Shown here in pieces: positions 44,778 through 54,129 of a stretch of 64,000 nucleotides of DNA (position 1 is its first letter; each line of letters opens with the position of its first letter). The notes beneath the pieces are model-generated. The model was not told where the DNA came from and did no database searches. It saw only the letters and a program-made list of their open reading frames with translations. The stretch is from CBDDEI01 sp965226775 (GTDB taxonomy: Bacteria > Chloroflexota > Dehalococcoidia > SHYD01): positions 1,860,001-1,924,000 of the forward strand of contig CBDDEI010000002.1 in NCBI GenBank assembly GCA_965226775.1, read 5' to 3'. A program made the translations under genes and the position numbers.

Positions 44778-45803
44778 CTACTTGCTGGCGGACTCCTGCT
44801 TCTCCCGTGCTTCTTCCGTGACGGCCGGAGTGACGTAGAAGTTGTGCTCGAACAGTTCGGCTACTTTGGCCAGGTCCTCCTCGGTGAGATCGGGCTTGTC
44901 TGGCGCGGTCGCAAACTCCAGGATCTGTGCTTCTTCGTAGATGTTAGGCAGAGTGCTCATCATCAGCGGCTCTGCCAGCAGCCACTTGAGCGCCGCCTGG
45001 CCTAGGGTTTGGTCGCGGCCCGCATAGAGGAACTTCAGGTGCTCTATCTTCTCCAAGCCCTCCACCAGCCACGAGCGAGGACGGTGGCTGCGGTGGTCTT
45101 CCGGCGGGAAGGTGGTCTCCAGAGTGTAGTGTCCCTCCAGCATGCCTGAGGAGTGAGGCACTCGGGCCACCATACCCGTGCCGCTCTTGCGGGCGGCCTC
45201 TATGAAGTCCCGGCCGGGGTTCTGCTCCAGGAGGTTGTGGATGATCTGCATGCCCGTCATCTTGCGATGCTCCAAGGCGTAGAGGCCTTCGTTGCGCCAG
45301 CCGATGGCCGGGCCTAAGGCGGCGGCGTAATAGCGCACCTTGCCCGCCTTCTGCAGCTCATCCAGCGCGGCAAACAGCTCGTCGCTCTCAAAGGCATCCT
45401 GCTTGGGGTTGTGGAGCTGATAGAAATCGATGTAGTCCGTGCGGAGACGCTTCAGGCTCTGCTCACATGCATAGATGATGAACTCCCGCGACCAGTCCTG
45501 GGGCAGCTCTCGCTGACCGGGGCGCGGGCCCGGGTTGTTATAGAAGTCGTAACCAACCTTGCTGCCGATGACGATATCCGTGCGGCGTTTGGGGAAGGCC
45601 TTGGGCAGGATCTCCTCCCCGTAGCCGTTGCCATAGGTGTCCGCCGTGTCGAAGTAGGTGATGCCCAGATCGAAGGCCTTGGTGAGGAGACCGGTGGCCT
45701 CCGCCTCCGAGTGCTTGCCCCACCAGCCGGCGGTCAGCGTCCACACGCCGAAGCCGACCTCCGAGAGGGTCAGGTCCGTGTTGGGGAAGGTGCGATAGCG
45801 CAT
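44778..45803 (-). CDS. Aldo/keto reductase
   Basis: About 341 residues from the ATG at 45803 (MRYRTFPNTDLTLSEVGFG). TIM-barrel AKR with YFDTADTYGNGYGEEILPKA (catalytic Asp and Tyr) and IDFYQLHNPKQDAFES (His). The upstream in-frame extension to 45857 lacks conserved residues, so the ATG at 45803 is preferred. Substrate unknown; the YgdS/general stress branch is most like it. Confidence 0.9.
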   Translation of the reverse strand: MRYRTFPNTDLTLSEVGFGVWTLTAGWWGKHSEAEATGLLTKAFDLGITYFDTADTYGNGYGEEILPKAFPKRRTDIVIGSKVGYDFYNNPGPRPGQRELPQDWSREFIIYACEQSLKRLRTDYIDFYQLHNPKQDAFESDELFAALDELQKAGKVRYYAAALGPAIGWRNEGLYALEHRKMTGMQIIHNLLEQNPGRDFIEAARKSGTGMVARVPHSSGMLEGHYTLETTFPPEDHRSHRPRSWLVEGLEKIEHLKFLYAGRDQTLGQAALKWLLAEPLMMSTLPNIYEEAQILEFATAPDKPDLTEEDLAKVAELFEHNFYVTPAVTEEAREKQESASK

Positions 45804-46021
45804 AGGGTTCTCCGCATTATCTATTCCCTCTCCCTTGAGGAGAGAGGGCTGGGGCAAGGGTTATCAACTAAGCGCCTCAAGAATAGCACAGGGTGGATGG
45901 ACAAAGGCAACCATAAAGCAGCGCCGCTACACCGCGCCGACTCTCCGCTTTAATAGAGGAGACAACGTAAGAGCGCTCCTCTGCACCGATGAGGAGGAAC
46001 TGCTAGTCCCCCACACGCGAG

Positions 46022-46053
46022 GGAGGGTGCTCGCTTGCAAGCGAGCACCCTCC
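46022..46053. terminator. Perfect palindrome between the AKR and zinc-ribbon genes
   Basis: GGAGGGTGCTCGCTTG followed by its exact reverse complement CAAGCGAGCACCCTCC, a 16-bp stem with no loop, then tgtttcg on the + strand. It lies just past the 3' end of the zinc-ribbon gene. A terminator or cruciform-forming site. Confidence 0.65.
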
Positions 46054-46086
46054 TGTTTCGTGCGCTGTAGTTGTAGCTAGAGCGGT

Positions 46087-46530
46087 TTAGTAACGGCCCC
46101 GGCCGCCACCACCATATCCACCACCGCCGCCGCCGTATCCGCCGCCGCGGTTGCCGCCGCCGCCATAGCCGCCACCGCCGCCGCCACCGCGGTTACCACC
46201 GCCGCTGCTATACCCGCCGCCGCTGGCAGCGCGCTGCTTGCTGAAGCAATCGGAGCAGTAGACGGGCTTGTCACCGCGAGGCAGGAAGGGGACTTCGGTG
46301 TCTTTGCCGCACTGGGCGCAGACTACCGGGTGCATCTCCCGCACGCCGGAGCTGAAGTTGCCGCCGCGGCCGTAGCCGCTATCGCCGCGCGCAGACTTCC
46401 GGGCCTCTCGGCAGGTAGGACAACGGGTGGGCTCATTGGTGAAGCCCTTCTGAGCAAAGAACTCCTGCTCAGAGGCCGTGAATACGAAGGGGGCGCCGCA
46501 GTCACGGCACGCTAGATTTTTGTCAGGCAT
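46087..46530 (-). CDS. Zinc-ribbon protein with Gly/Arg/Tyr-rich tail
   Basis: 147 residues. Four CxxC pairs: LACRDCGAPF, TRCPTCREA, VVCAQCGKD and YCSDCFSKQ, which form two zinc ribbons in a type common in Chloroflexota. Residues about 95-147 are nearly all Gly with Ser, Tyr and Arg (SGGGYSSGGGNRGGGGG). Such tails bind RNA or drive phase separation in other proteins; here that is inference. It is separated from its neighbours by a terminator-like palindrome. Confidence 0.8.
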   Translation of the reverse strand: MPDKNLACRDCGAPFVFTASEQEFFAQKGFTNEPTRCPTCREARKSARGDSGYGRGGNFSSGVREMHPVVCAQCGKDTEVPFLPRGDKPVYCSDCFSKQRAASGGGYSSGGGNRGGGGGGGYGGGGNRGGGYGGGGGGYGGGGRGRY

Positions 46531-46802
46531 TTTCTACGCTGACTCCTTGTTCTGTAGTTGGTAACGAGTCGGTCAGCGCGTACTGGAACAGACTGCGAGG
46601 ACACCTGCGGAAGGTATCATGATAGGTCGCCAATTTCGAGCCGGGATTCATTGCCACTGGGGTAAGCATAGCATTTTTTGAAAAAAACTGCATACAAAGA
46701 ACCCGCGGCCTGACAAACACGCCACAGGGAGCGCACGCACAACACGAAACGCCCCCTGTGGATCTGTATTCAGTTATAGGGAAGGCTGCGGAAGAGCCAG
46801 CG

Positions 46803-47165
46803 CTATATCGTGTCGAACACCTTAGCAGCTGCCTCTAGCTCTGCCATGTGGACCTGGCTAAAGAGCATCTTCTTGCTCCCAACGCACTGTCCCCTACCAA
46901 TGGCAGTCAGCTCATACTGGCCTTGCTTGTGGAGCAGCCAATCTTTGTGCACTAGCTTGTCCAAGACTCCCTGAGCTGCACTCGGATCCACCGCGGCGGC
47001 CAGAGGAGCACACAAGGGAAATTGTTTCGCTAGCTTCTCAAACACTGAGGCTATACGAACGCCGTCATCCGTAAAAGTGTCTGATTTAATGCTCGCGAGC
47101 ATCCCGGAAAGCACTTCATCCAAAGAGAAGCGCATAGAAGGGTTAGTACTACTAACGGACGTCAT
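46803..47165 (-). CDS. Unknown protein with possible winged-helix C-terminus
   Basis: 120 residues. RFSLDEVLSGMLASIKSDTF, then GVLDKLVHKDWLLHKQGQYE and LTAIGRGQCVGSKKM. The last stretch, with YELTAIGRG, resembles the wing of winged-helix proteins, but no family is certain. It lies upstream of the zinc-ribbon gene on the minus strand. Confidence 0.5.
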   Translation of the reverse strand: MTSVSSTNPSMRFSLDEVLSGMLASIKSDTFTDDGVRIASVFEKLAKQFPLCAPLAAAVDPSAAQGVLDKLVHKDWLLHKQGQYELTAIGRGQCVGSKKMLFSQVHMAELEAAAKVFDTI

Positions 47166-47261
47166 AACTAATCTCCATCAAGACTATCTACCCGCGGCGC
47201 CAACATAGCGAGCGAGAGGTACAACGGGTATGCGCGAGCCACATTGACCCGTCGCTGCAGG

Positions 47262-47477
47262 CTAGACCACCATTACCTTGGTAGCTTTGGTCGTGCCGCG
47301 CCGCTCGTCCCGGCCGAGCTCAAAGGAGACCTTCTGTCCTTCCCGCAGCGAATCGTATGCAGTTCCCTGCACGTCCGAACTGTGAAAGAACAGGTCTTTG
47401 CCGTCTGTCGCTCCTTCTGGAACAATGAAGCCGAATCCGCGATCACTGACCAGTTTCTTGATGGTTCCTTCTGACAT
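47262..47477 (-). CDS. Cold-shock protein
   Basis: 71 residues. MSEGTIKKLVSDRGFGFIVP holds the RNP1-like DRGFGFI, and KDLFFHSSDVQGTAYDSLRE follows. OB-fold cold-shock domain that binds single-stranded RNA. The start is the ATG at 47477; a longer frame upstream lies in the 5' leader. The leader is long (about 160 bp to 47640), as often seen for cold-shock genes. Confidence 0.93.
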   Translation of the reverse strand: MSEGTIKKLVSDRGFGFIVPEGATDGKDLFFHSSDVQGTAYDSLREGQKVSFELGRDERRGTTKATKVMVV

Positions 47478-47685
47478 GTGTCCTACTCTCCTGCCGGGCA
47501 GCGGCCCGGGTTGCACGCCTACGTGAACGCCCTCAGCTCCGCGAGTCGGGGTAGGACGTCCGCTACGTGACTCAAGCCTCTCCCGTAGGGTAAGCATCAT
47601 CAGCATGCCCTTCGGTACGCGTGAGGTTACCACCGCGCGGGGTGTGGGTCAATGTGGAGATACAACAACCCGCATCGCCCTGTGC

Positions 47686-47744
47686 TTGACACTCTAATCA
47701 GGCTGGCCTTACACTACCCATACCCCCTGGGAGGGGGTATGGGT
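47686..47744 (+). promoter_or_regulatory. csoR-copA promoter and CsoR operator
   Basis: TTGACA at 47686, 18-base spacer, TACACT at 47710. The operator at 47716-47744 is a perfect inverted repeat ACCCATACCCCCT-ggg-AGGGGGTATGGGT, the G/C-tract palindrome bound by CsoR repressors. It overlaps the expected start site, so bound CsoR would block polymerase. Confidence 0.88.
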
Positions 47745-47766
47745 TACGACGAGACAGGAGCAACCT

Positions 47767-48033
47767 ATGGAAGACTCCGTGAAACTGGAAGCCTTAAAAC
47801 GACTGAATTACATCGAAGGCCACCTCAAAGGCATCCGCAAGATGGTGGAAGACGACCAGTACTGTGTGGACGTGCTGCATCAGACCTTTGCCGTGCGCAA
47901 GGCCATCCAGAAGCTGGAAACGCTGATGCTGGAAGGCCACTTGAAGGGCTGCGTTACGGAAGGCATCCAGGAGGGCCGCACCGACCAGGTGGTGGGGGAG
48001 CTTCTGGGTCTCTACGGTCTAGCGGAACGCTAA
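47767..48033 (+). CDS. csoR: CsoR-family copper-sensing repressor
   Basis: 88 residues. The Cu(I) ligands C33, H58 and C62 have the CsoR spacing (25, then 4). All-helical DUF156 fold with RLNYIEGHLKGIRKMVEDDQ and KLETLMLEGHLKGCVTE. It represses the operon in low copper and releases when Cu(I) binds. It lies directly downstream of a perfect CsoR operator and upstream of copA. Family membership is very clear. Confidence 0.95.
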   Translation: MEDSVKLEALKRLNYIEGHLKGIRKMVEDDQYCVDVLHQTFAVRKAIQKLETLMLEGHLKGCVTEGIQEGRTDQVVGELLGLYGLAER

Positions 48034-48161
48034 CAGTTTGGCCGTCATAGTGAAGTATGTCCTGCGGGCCGAAGCTATCTCCTGCCTGTTAATAAGGCGC
48101 AGGAGAGCGCCTCGTCACCACCTTCGGCGATTCCTCGCCGAGCCGTAATTTGGAGCACACC

Positions 48162-50618
48162 ATGGCCATTGATCCTATTTGCCACATGGAAGTCGATGAA
48201 GCATCGGCAGCTGGAACATCGGAGTATCTGGGCGGCGCCTACTACTTCTGCTCGCCCGGCTGCAAAAGGGCCTTCGACGCTGATCCCGAGCGCTATCTGA
48301 ACGGCAATGGTGACGGCACGCCCCCCATATCGCTCCTGATGCCGGAGATGCTTACCCGCTCCACGGCTATGGCTACGGAAGGGCAGGCGGCGACTGCAAC
48401 GGTAGCTGCTCCCTCTGCAAAGAACCTGGTCACGCTCAATGTTTCAGGGATGACGTGCGCCTCCTGCGTGGAGCGGGTGGCACGGGCGCTCACCCGCGCG
48501 CCGGGCGTGCAGCGAGCCAACGTGAACCTGGCCACGGAACGCGCCCAGGTGTACCTGGAGCCCGGCGTCACCGACATCACGCCCCTGCTTATCTCCGTAG
48601 ATGAGATTGGCTACGGTGCGGAGCTTGCGCAGGCATCCGAGGAAGAGGCGGCGGAACAGAAGGCGGCTGAGGTACAGACGCTAAAGCGGGACACTACCAT
48701 CAGCGCAATCCTGAGCGCGCCGGTGGCCCTCATTGCTATGCTCCCGCTCCAGGCAATGGGGCTAGTGCCGCCAACAGCTACACCCATCATGGTCTATCTC
48801 TCCCTGGCCCTAACTGTACCTGTATGGGCCTACTTTGGCTGGCGCTTCCATCGCGTCACTCTACTCAACCTTCGCCACCGCGCCGTGACTATGGACACTC
48901 TCATCACCATCGGCACCAGCGCAGCATTCCTCTACAGTCTCTGGTTCACCGTGATGACCTGGGGCGAATCCATGCACGGCGTCTACTACGATGCCGCTGC
49001 GGTCATCACCACCCTGATCCTGCTTGGCAAGTACCTGGAAGCATCCTCAAAGCAACGCAGCTCGGAGGCAATTAAAAAGCTCATAGGGCTGCAACCACAA
49101 ACGGCGCGGGTGCGCCGGGACGGCGGTGAGCTAGAGGTGCCGCTGGCAGAGGTGGCCGTGGGAGACCTGGTCCTTGTGCGGCCGGGTGAACGCATTCCCG
49201 TAGACGGCCGCATCGAAGAGGGCAGCTCCGCCGTGGACGAGGCGATGCTCACCGGCGAGAGTCTGCCAGTAGAGAAAACCCCCGGCGATGAAGCCATCGG
49301 CGCGACTATCAACAAGAACGGGCTGCTGGCAGTGAGGGCACAGAAGGTGGGAAGCGATACTGCCCTGGCGCAGATCGTCCGTCTGGTAGAGGAAGCTCAG
49401 GGATCCAAAGCCGCGGTGCAGCGGCTGGCAGACCGCGTGTCCGAGTTCTTTGTCCCCGCAGTCATCCTTGCCGCATTGCTTACCTTTACCGGCTGGTACT
49501 TTGTCATTGACGCGGGCTTTGCCCGCGCCCTCATCCCCGCTGTCGCCGTGCTGGTCATTGCATGCCCCTGCGCTCTAGGATTGGCCACTCCCACCGCCAT
49601 CATGGTGGGCACAGGCGTAGGCGCAGAGCACGGCGTGCTCATCAAAGGCGGCGAGGTGTTGGAGCGGGTGGGCAAAGTAACTACGGTAGTACTAGACAAG
49701 ACGGGCACCCTCACTAAGGGCAAGCCATCAGTAACCGACGTGGTGAGGCAGGACAGCGCCGCCGAGGACGAGGTGTTGCTCTTGGCGGCTACTGCGGAGC
49801 GCGGATCAGAGCACCCCATCGGCGAGGCGATTGTGGCGGCAGCTGAAGAGCGGAACCTCACCATCGACCAGCCGGTAAACGACTTCCAGGCGGTGCCGGG
49901 TCACGGTCTGGCCGCCCGCATTGACGGCCGCGCCGTGCTGCTGGGCACCCGTAAGCTTATGACAGACCGCGGGGTGATCCTTAGCGCGGAGACATCTGGA
50001 CGCCTGGACAGCCTGGAAGCGCAGGGAAAGACGGCAGTGCTACTGGCGCAGGAAGGCCGACTCATCGGTATAATAGCGGTAGCGGATACGCTGCGTCCGG
50101 AAGCCGGGGAGGCCATCGCCAAGTTGCATCAAGCGGGGCTGCAGACGGTAATGATAACCGGTGACAACGCCCGCACCGCCGGCGCCATTGCGCAGCAGGT
50201 GGGCATCGATCAGGTGCTGGCCGAGGTGCTGCCGCAGGACAAAGCACAGCAGGTGCAGCGCCTACAGGCACAGGGCCAGGTGGTCGCTATGGTAGGAGAT
50301 GGCATCAACGATGCGCCCGCGTTGGCCCAGGCAGACGTGGGTATTGCTATAGGAACCGGCACAGACGTAGCCATGGAGGCATCGGACATCACGCTCATTG
50401 GCAGCGACTTACGGCTTATACTGACAGGAATCATGTTGAGCAAACGCACGCTACGCACTATCAAGCAAAATCTCTTCTGGGCTTTTGTGTACAACACCCT
50501 GGGCATTCCGCTGGCGGCGATGGGGCTGCTCAGTCCCATGATTGCCGCGGGTGCGATGGCCTTTAGTTCGGTATCTGTCATCAGCAACTCCCTACGGCTG
50601 CGGGGCTTCAAGGCATAG
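48162..50618 (+). CDS. copA: Copper-exporting P1B-type ATPase with YHS domain
   Basis: 818 residues from ATG at 48162 (TTG at 48150 is possible). Residues about 1-45 form a YHS domain (DPICHMEVDEA, YYFCSPGCKRAF), then a single HMA domain with GMTCASCVERVARAL near residue 105. About eight transmembrane helices with the Cu-binding VIACPCALGLATPTA in helix 6, the phosphorylated Asp in DKTGTLTKGKP, and GSEHPIGEAI. Exports Cu(I) from the cytoplasm. The N-terminal YHS domain on a copper ATPase is less common than HMA-only forms. Downstream of csoR. Confidence 0.94.
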   Translation: MAIDPICHMEVDEASAAGTSEYLGGAYYFCSPGCKRAFDADPERYLNGNGDGTPPISLLMPEMLTRSTAMATEGQAATATVAAPSAKNLVTLNVSGMTCASCVERVARALTRAPGVQRANVNLATERAQVYLEPGVTDITPLLISVDEIGYGAELAQASEEEAAEQKAAEVQTLKRDTTISAILSAPVALIAMLPLQAMGLVPPTATPIMVYLSLALTVPVWAYFGWRFHRVTLLNLRHRAVTMDTLITIGTSAAFLYSLWFTVMTWGESMHGVYYDAAAVITTLILLGKYLEASSKQRSSEAIKKLIGLQPQTARVRRDGGELEVPLAEVAVGDLVLVRPGERIPVDGRIEEGSSAVDEAMLTGESLPVEKTPGDEAIGATINKNGLLAVRAQKVGSDTALAQIVRLVEEAQGSKAAVQRLADRVSEFFVPAVILAALLTFTGWYFVIDAGFARALIPAVAVLVIACPCALGLATPTAIMVGTGVGAEHGVLIKGGEVLERVGKVTTVVLDKTGTLTKGKPSVTDVVRQDSAAEDEVLLLAATAERGSEHPIGEAIVAAAEERNLTIDQPVNDFQAVPGHGLAARIDGRAVLLGTRKLMTDRGVILSAETSGRLDSLEAQGKTAVLLAQEGRLIGIIAVADTLRPEAGEAIAKLHQAGLQTVMITGDNARTAGAIAQQVGIDQVLAEVLPQDKAQQVQRLQAQGQVVAMVGDGINDAPALAQADVGIAIGTGTDVAMEASDITLIGSDLRLILTGIMLSKRTLRTIKQNLFWAFVYNTLGIPLAAMGLLSPMIAAGAMAFSSVSVISNSLRLRGFKA

Positions 50619-50620
50619 GC

Positions 50621-51745
50621 ATGTTTCCCTCTTTCCAAATCGCCACGCTGGCGGGCATCCCGCTCCGGGTCAATATCTCCTGGTTCATTATCTTTGCGCT
50701 GGTTACTCTCTCGTTAATAGTCGGCCAGTTTCCCTCCGCCTACCCTAACTGGGAGCAGTCGGCCTACATAGGAGTGGGCCTTGCAACCAGCATGCTCTTC
50801 TTCGCATCGGTTATCGCCCACGAACTCGCGCACAGTTTGGTCGCCCGGAAGTTGGGCGTGCCCGTGCGCAACATCACGTTGTTCATCTTCGGCGGAGTGG
50901 CCCAGATTACCCGAGACGTGCCCATGCCCTCGGGCGAACTGCTCATGGCCGCCGCCGGACCAATGTGCAGCTTTGTGCTCTCCGCGCTGTTCGCCGTCGG
51001 CTGGCTCATCACCCGGCCCATTAGCGAACCAGCGGCCGCACTGACGGGCTGGCTAGCCTGGATCAATCTCAGCTTGGGCATCTTTAATCTTTTGCCAGGC
51101 TTCCCCATGGATGGCGGGCGCGTGCTGCGCTCCATCCTGTGGTGGTCCACCGGCAACCACCGCATGGCCACACGGATAGCGCTGTTGGTGGGGCAAGCCG
51201 TGGCTTTACTCTTCATCATCGGCGGCATTGCGCTGGTGCTCAGAGCGCCGGGGGCGTCCTTTAACGGCATCTGGATCGCATTCATTGGTTGGTTCCTGCA
51301 TCAAGCGGCCAGCAACAGCTCACGCCAGAACAATTTCCGCAATGCGCTGCAGGGGTATACCGTTCGCAACCTGATGAACGCCGATGTTGCCCACGTAACT
51401 CCGCAAACTACCCTTAACGACTTTATGCAGAACGACGTATCCTCCTCCGATCGCTCGTGGTACCTGGCTACGGAAGGCTCCATGCTGAAAGGGCTGGTGA
51501 ATATCTCCTCGCTGACGAAAGTGGCACAAAAGCGGTGGGGAACCGCCACTGTGGCCGAAGTCATGACGCCCGCCCAGGATATCCCCGTGGTGCATCCGGA
51601 TACCGACATCCTGATAGCCACCGAAATGATGGAGGACCAGCGCGCTCGCGAACTGCTGGTGGTAGAGGAAGGCGAACTCAGGGGTGTCGTCACCCAAGGC
51701 GCGCTGTTTCGGCTGGCACAGATCCGCCGCGGCTTGCGCCGGTAG
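50621..51745 (+). CDS. Site-2 protease family (M50) with CBS domains
   Basis: 374 residues. SVIAHELAHSLVARKLGVP holds the HExxH zinc site near residue 65-70, and FNLLPGFPMDGGRVLRSILW the third ligand (NPDG-like) near residue 165. About six transmembrane helices. From about residue 240 the soluble C-terminus resembles a pair of CBS domains (VRNLMNADVAHVTPQTTLND; VMTPAQDIPVVHPDT). It lies 2 bp after copA, so it is probably part of the copper unit. Proteins of this type cleave membrane-bound regulators. Confidence 0.88.
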   Translation: MFPSFQIATLAGIPLRVNISWFIIFALVTLSLIVGQFPSAYPNWEQSAYIGVGLATSMLFFASVIAHELAHSLVARKLGVPVRNITLFIFGGVAQITRDVPMPSGELLMAAAGPMCSFVLSALFAVGWLITRPISEPAAALTGWLAWINLSLGIFNLLPGFPMDGGRVLRSILWWSTGNHRMATRIALLVGQAVALLFIIGGIALVLRAPGASFNGIWIAFIGWFLHQAASNSSRQNNFRNALQGYTVRNLMNADVAHVTPQTTLNDFMQNDVSSSDRSWYLATEGSMLKGLVNISSLTKVAQKRWGTATVAEVMTPAQDIPVVHPDTDILIATEMMEDQRARELLVVEEGELRGVVTQGALFRLAQIRRGLRR

Positions 51746-51795
51746 CCTGCCACCACCGTTGTTGCAAGCCTGCCACCACCACGGTTAACTCAGGT

Positions 51796-53202
51796 ATGAG
51801 AGACACAGCCATCATTGGGGCCGCTCGCGCGGCAGGCATGCTGGCCCGGCTGACCCGTCGTGGCGGCGGCACTGCCCTCCCTGGACTCCTGGTGGAGCGA
51901 GCAGCGCCCACCCTCATCACTTCCCTGTCTGAACGCCTCACCGAGGGCGCCATCCTCATCTCCGGCACCAACGGCAAGACTACTACCGCCCGGTTGCTGG
52001 CGTCGCTGTTGACCAACGCGGGGTATCAGGTCACCCACAACCGGGAAGGCTCCAACCTTATCCGCGGCATCGCCAGTGCCCTTATCAAACCGCTCGGCCA
52101 GGACAACGACAAGGGCGCGCCCAAAGAAATTGGCCTGTTTGAGGTGGACGAGGCTACGCTGCCGGAGGCTATTGCCCTGGTGCAGCCAAGACTCATCCTG
52201 CTACTGAACCTGTTCCGAGACCAACTCGACCGCTACGGTGAAGTCGACACCATCGCAGCCGCATGGCGCGCTGCCCTGCGCGACCTTCCCGAAGGCACTC
52301 AGCTCGTCCTGAACGCGGACGACCCTCAGGTCGCTGCCCTGGCCGAGAGCACCAACGCCACAACCCACTTCTTTGGGCTGGAGGACACGAGCGTTGGGCT
52401 TTCCGAACGGGAGCACGCCTCGGACTTTGTGGAGTGTCCTACCTGCCGCATCCCTTACGACTACGCGGTGAGCTACTACGGCCACCTGGGCCACTACCGC
52501 TGCCCTCGTTGCAACGGCGGCAGGCCGCAACCAACGCTCTCTGCCCAGCAGGTCATGCTGGAAGGGCTAAAGGGCAGCAGCGTCACCCTCCAGAGCGATG
52601 CCGGACAAGCCAGCGGCTACCTTCCGCTGCCCGGCCTGTACAACGTGTACAACCTCCTGGCCGCCGTGGCTGCCGCCGCCGCCCTCGACCTATCGTTAAG
52701 CGCCCTCAGCGAGACGCTTGAGACGACCCGGCCCGTCTTTGGCCGCGGCGAGCGTTTCTCTCTTGAAGGCAAGCCCGCGGTCATGCTCCTGACCAAGAAC
52801 CCCGTGGGCGCAAATCAGGTGCTCCGCACACTGGCCTCCGAGCCCGGCCAGAAATCCTTGCTCATTGCGCTTAACGACGGCCTGGCCGATGGGCGGGACG
52901 TCTCCTGGATCTGGGACGTGGACTACGAGCTGCTGCGGGGCCAAGTATCCTCGGTCATCGCCAGCGGCAACCGCGCGGCGGACCTGGGGATGCGCCTAAA
53001 ATACGCAGAGCTGTTCGAGGCAGGCGCAAGGGAGAGTCATGCGGTGGCCTTGCCGGACCTGGCTCAGGCCATCACCACCGCCGCCTACCGCCTGCCGGAG
53101 GGTGAGACCCTTTACGTGCTCCCCACCTACACGGCCATGCTGGAGCTGAGGCGCATCCTGACCAAGATGGGCGCGGCCCGCCCGTTCTGGGAGGAGGCAT
53201 GA
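51796..53202 (+). CDS. murT: Lipid II isoglutaminyl synthase, MurT subunit
   Basis: 468 residues from the ATG at 51796. Mur-ligase-like central domain with SGTNGKTTTARLLASLL (ATP-binding). A zinc-ribbon insert CPTCRIPYDYAVSYYG and CPRCNGG (two CxxC pairs) and a C-terminal DUF1727-type domain. MurT with GatD amidates the D-glutamate of lipid II. Its stop overlaps the gatD start by 4 bp. In this sequence the start follows a palindrome-poor gap; no clear ribosome-binding site. Confidence 0.92.
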   Translation: MRDTAIIGAARAAGMLARLTRRGGGTALPGLLVERAAPTLITSLSERLTEGAILISGTNGKTTTARLLASLLTNAGYQVTHNREGSNLIRGIASALIKPLGQDNDKGAPKEIGLFEVDEATLPEAIALVQPRLILLLNLFRDQLDRYGEVDTIAAAWRAALRDLPEGTQLVLNADDPQVAALAESTNATTHFFGLEDTSVGLSEREHASDFVECPTCRIPYDYAVSYYGHLGHYRCPRCNGGRPQPTLSAQQVMLEGLKGSSVTLQSDAGQASGYLPLPGLYNVYNLLAAVAAAAALDLSLSALSETLETTRPVFGRGERFSLEGKPAVMLLTKNPVGANQVLRTLASEPGQKSLLIALNDGLADGRDVSWIWDVDYELLRGQVSSVIASGNRAADLGMRLKYAELFEAGARESHAVALPDLAQAITTAAYRLPEGETLYVLPTYTAMLELRRILTKMGAARPFWEEA

Positions 53203-53939
53203 CCATCCGCATTGCGCACCTCTACCCGCGTCACCTGAACCTCTACGGCGACCGGGGCAACATCATGTGCCTGGAGGCGCGCTGCCGCTGGCGCGGGCTG
53301 GACGTCTCCGTTACGGAGATGCTGCCAGGCGAGCCCATCGATCCCAGCGCGTTCGACCTTATTTTTCTGGGCGGCGGGCCTGACCGAGAGCAGGAGCGCA
53401 TCGCCGACGACCTACGAGAGGTCAAGGGCGAGGGTCTGCGCCGCGCCGCCGAATCGGGCGTCGTGGTGCTGGCCGTATGCGGCGGCTACCAGCTTCTGGG
53501 CCACTACTACCGGCCTGCTGAAGGACCGGACCTCGCCGGCCTAGGACTGCTGGACCTACACACCATCCACCCCGGCCCCAAGGCGCGCCGTTGCACCGGC
53601 AACATCGCCGTCTCCTGGGGAGAAGCCACCCTGGTGGGCTTTGAGAATCATGGCGGGCGCACCTACTTAGGGTCGGAGTGCCAGCCCCTGGGGAAGGTAA
53701 CGGCTGGTTTCGGCAACAACGGCCAAGACGGCACCGAGGGCGCGCAGCAGGGCACGGTCTTCGGCACCTATCTCCACGGCTCCCTCCTGCCCAAGAACCC
53801 GCAGTTCACCGATCATCTGCTGGGCCTCGCGCTGGAGCATCGTGGGGAAGACGCCACTCTGCCGCCGTTGGATGACCGTGCGGAGAGGCAGGCGCACGAT
53901 GCTGCCGTGCAACTGTCCCGGCGGGAAAAGCGAGCATAG
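53199..53939 (+). CDS. gatD: Lipid II isoglutaminyl synthase, GatD glutaminase subunit
   Basis: 246 residues. Class I glutamine amidotransferase (CobB/CobQ-like). AVCGGYQLLGHYYRP holds the nucleophilic Cys, and GFENHGGRTYLG and FGTYLHGSLLPKN fit the catalytic His region. It releases ammonia for MurT. The 4-bp overlap with murT suggests translational coupling and complex formation. It supports a cell wall with amidated peptidoglycan. Confidence 0.93.
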   Translation: MTIRIAHLYPRHLNLYGDRGNIMCLEARCRWRGLDVSVTEMLPGEPIDPSAFDLIFLGGGPDREQERIADDLREVKGEGLRRAAESGVVVLAVCGGYQLLGHYYRPAEGPDLAGLGLLDLHTIHPGPKARRCTGNIAVSWGEATLVGFENHGGRTYLGSECQPLGKVTAGFGNNGQDGTEGAQQGTVFGTYLHGSLLPKNPQFTDHLLGLALEHRGEDATLPPLDDRAERQAHDAAVQLSRREKRA

Positions 53940-54129
53940 TAACTACTCAGGCTTAGCTGCCAAGAATCCGTCGCCAGTCTCTTAGCCTTTCTGTGAGCAA
54001 TTGTGTGCGTATCATGAGCCAGTCGAAACCTGCCTGCTGCAACGCGCCTGGACATCTGCTACAATACCCAAAACACAGCTAGAGAGTGTCATCCTCTAGT
54101 TAGATTTTCTCTCTCAAATAGGAGGATGG

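Noticed and set aside
46077..46274. Ala-rich ORF opposite the zinc-ribbon tail
   Set aside because: It is another frame of the GGY-rich tract and has no independent support.
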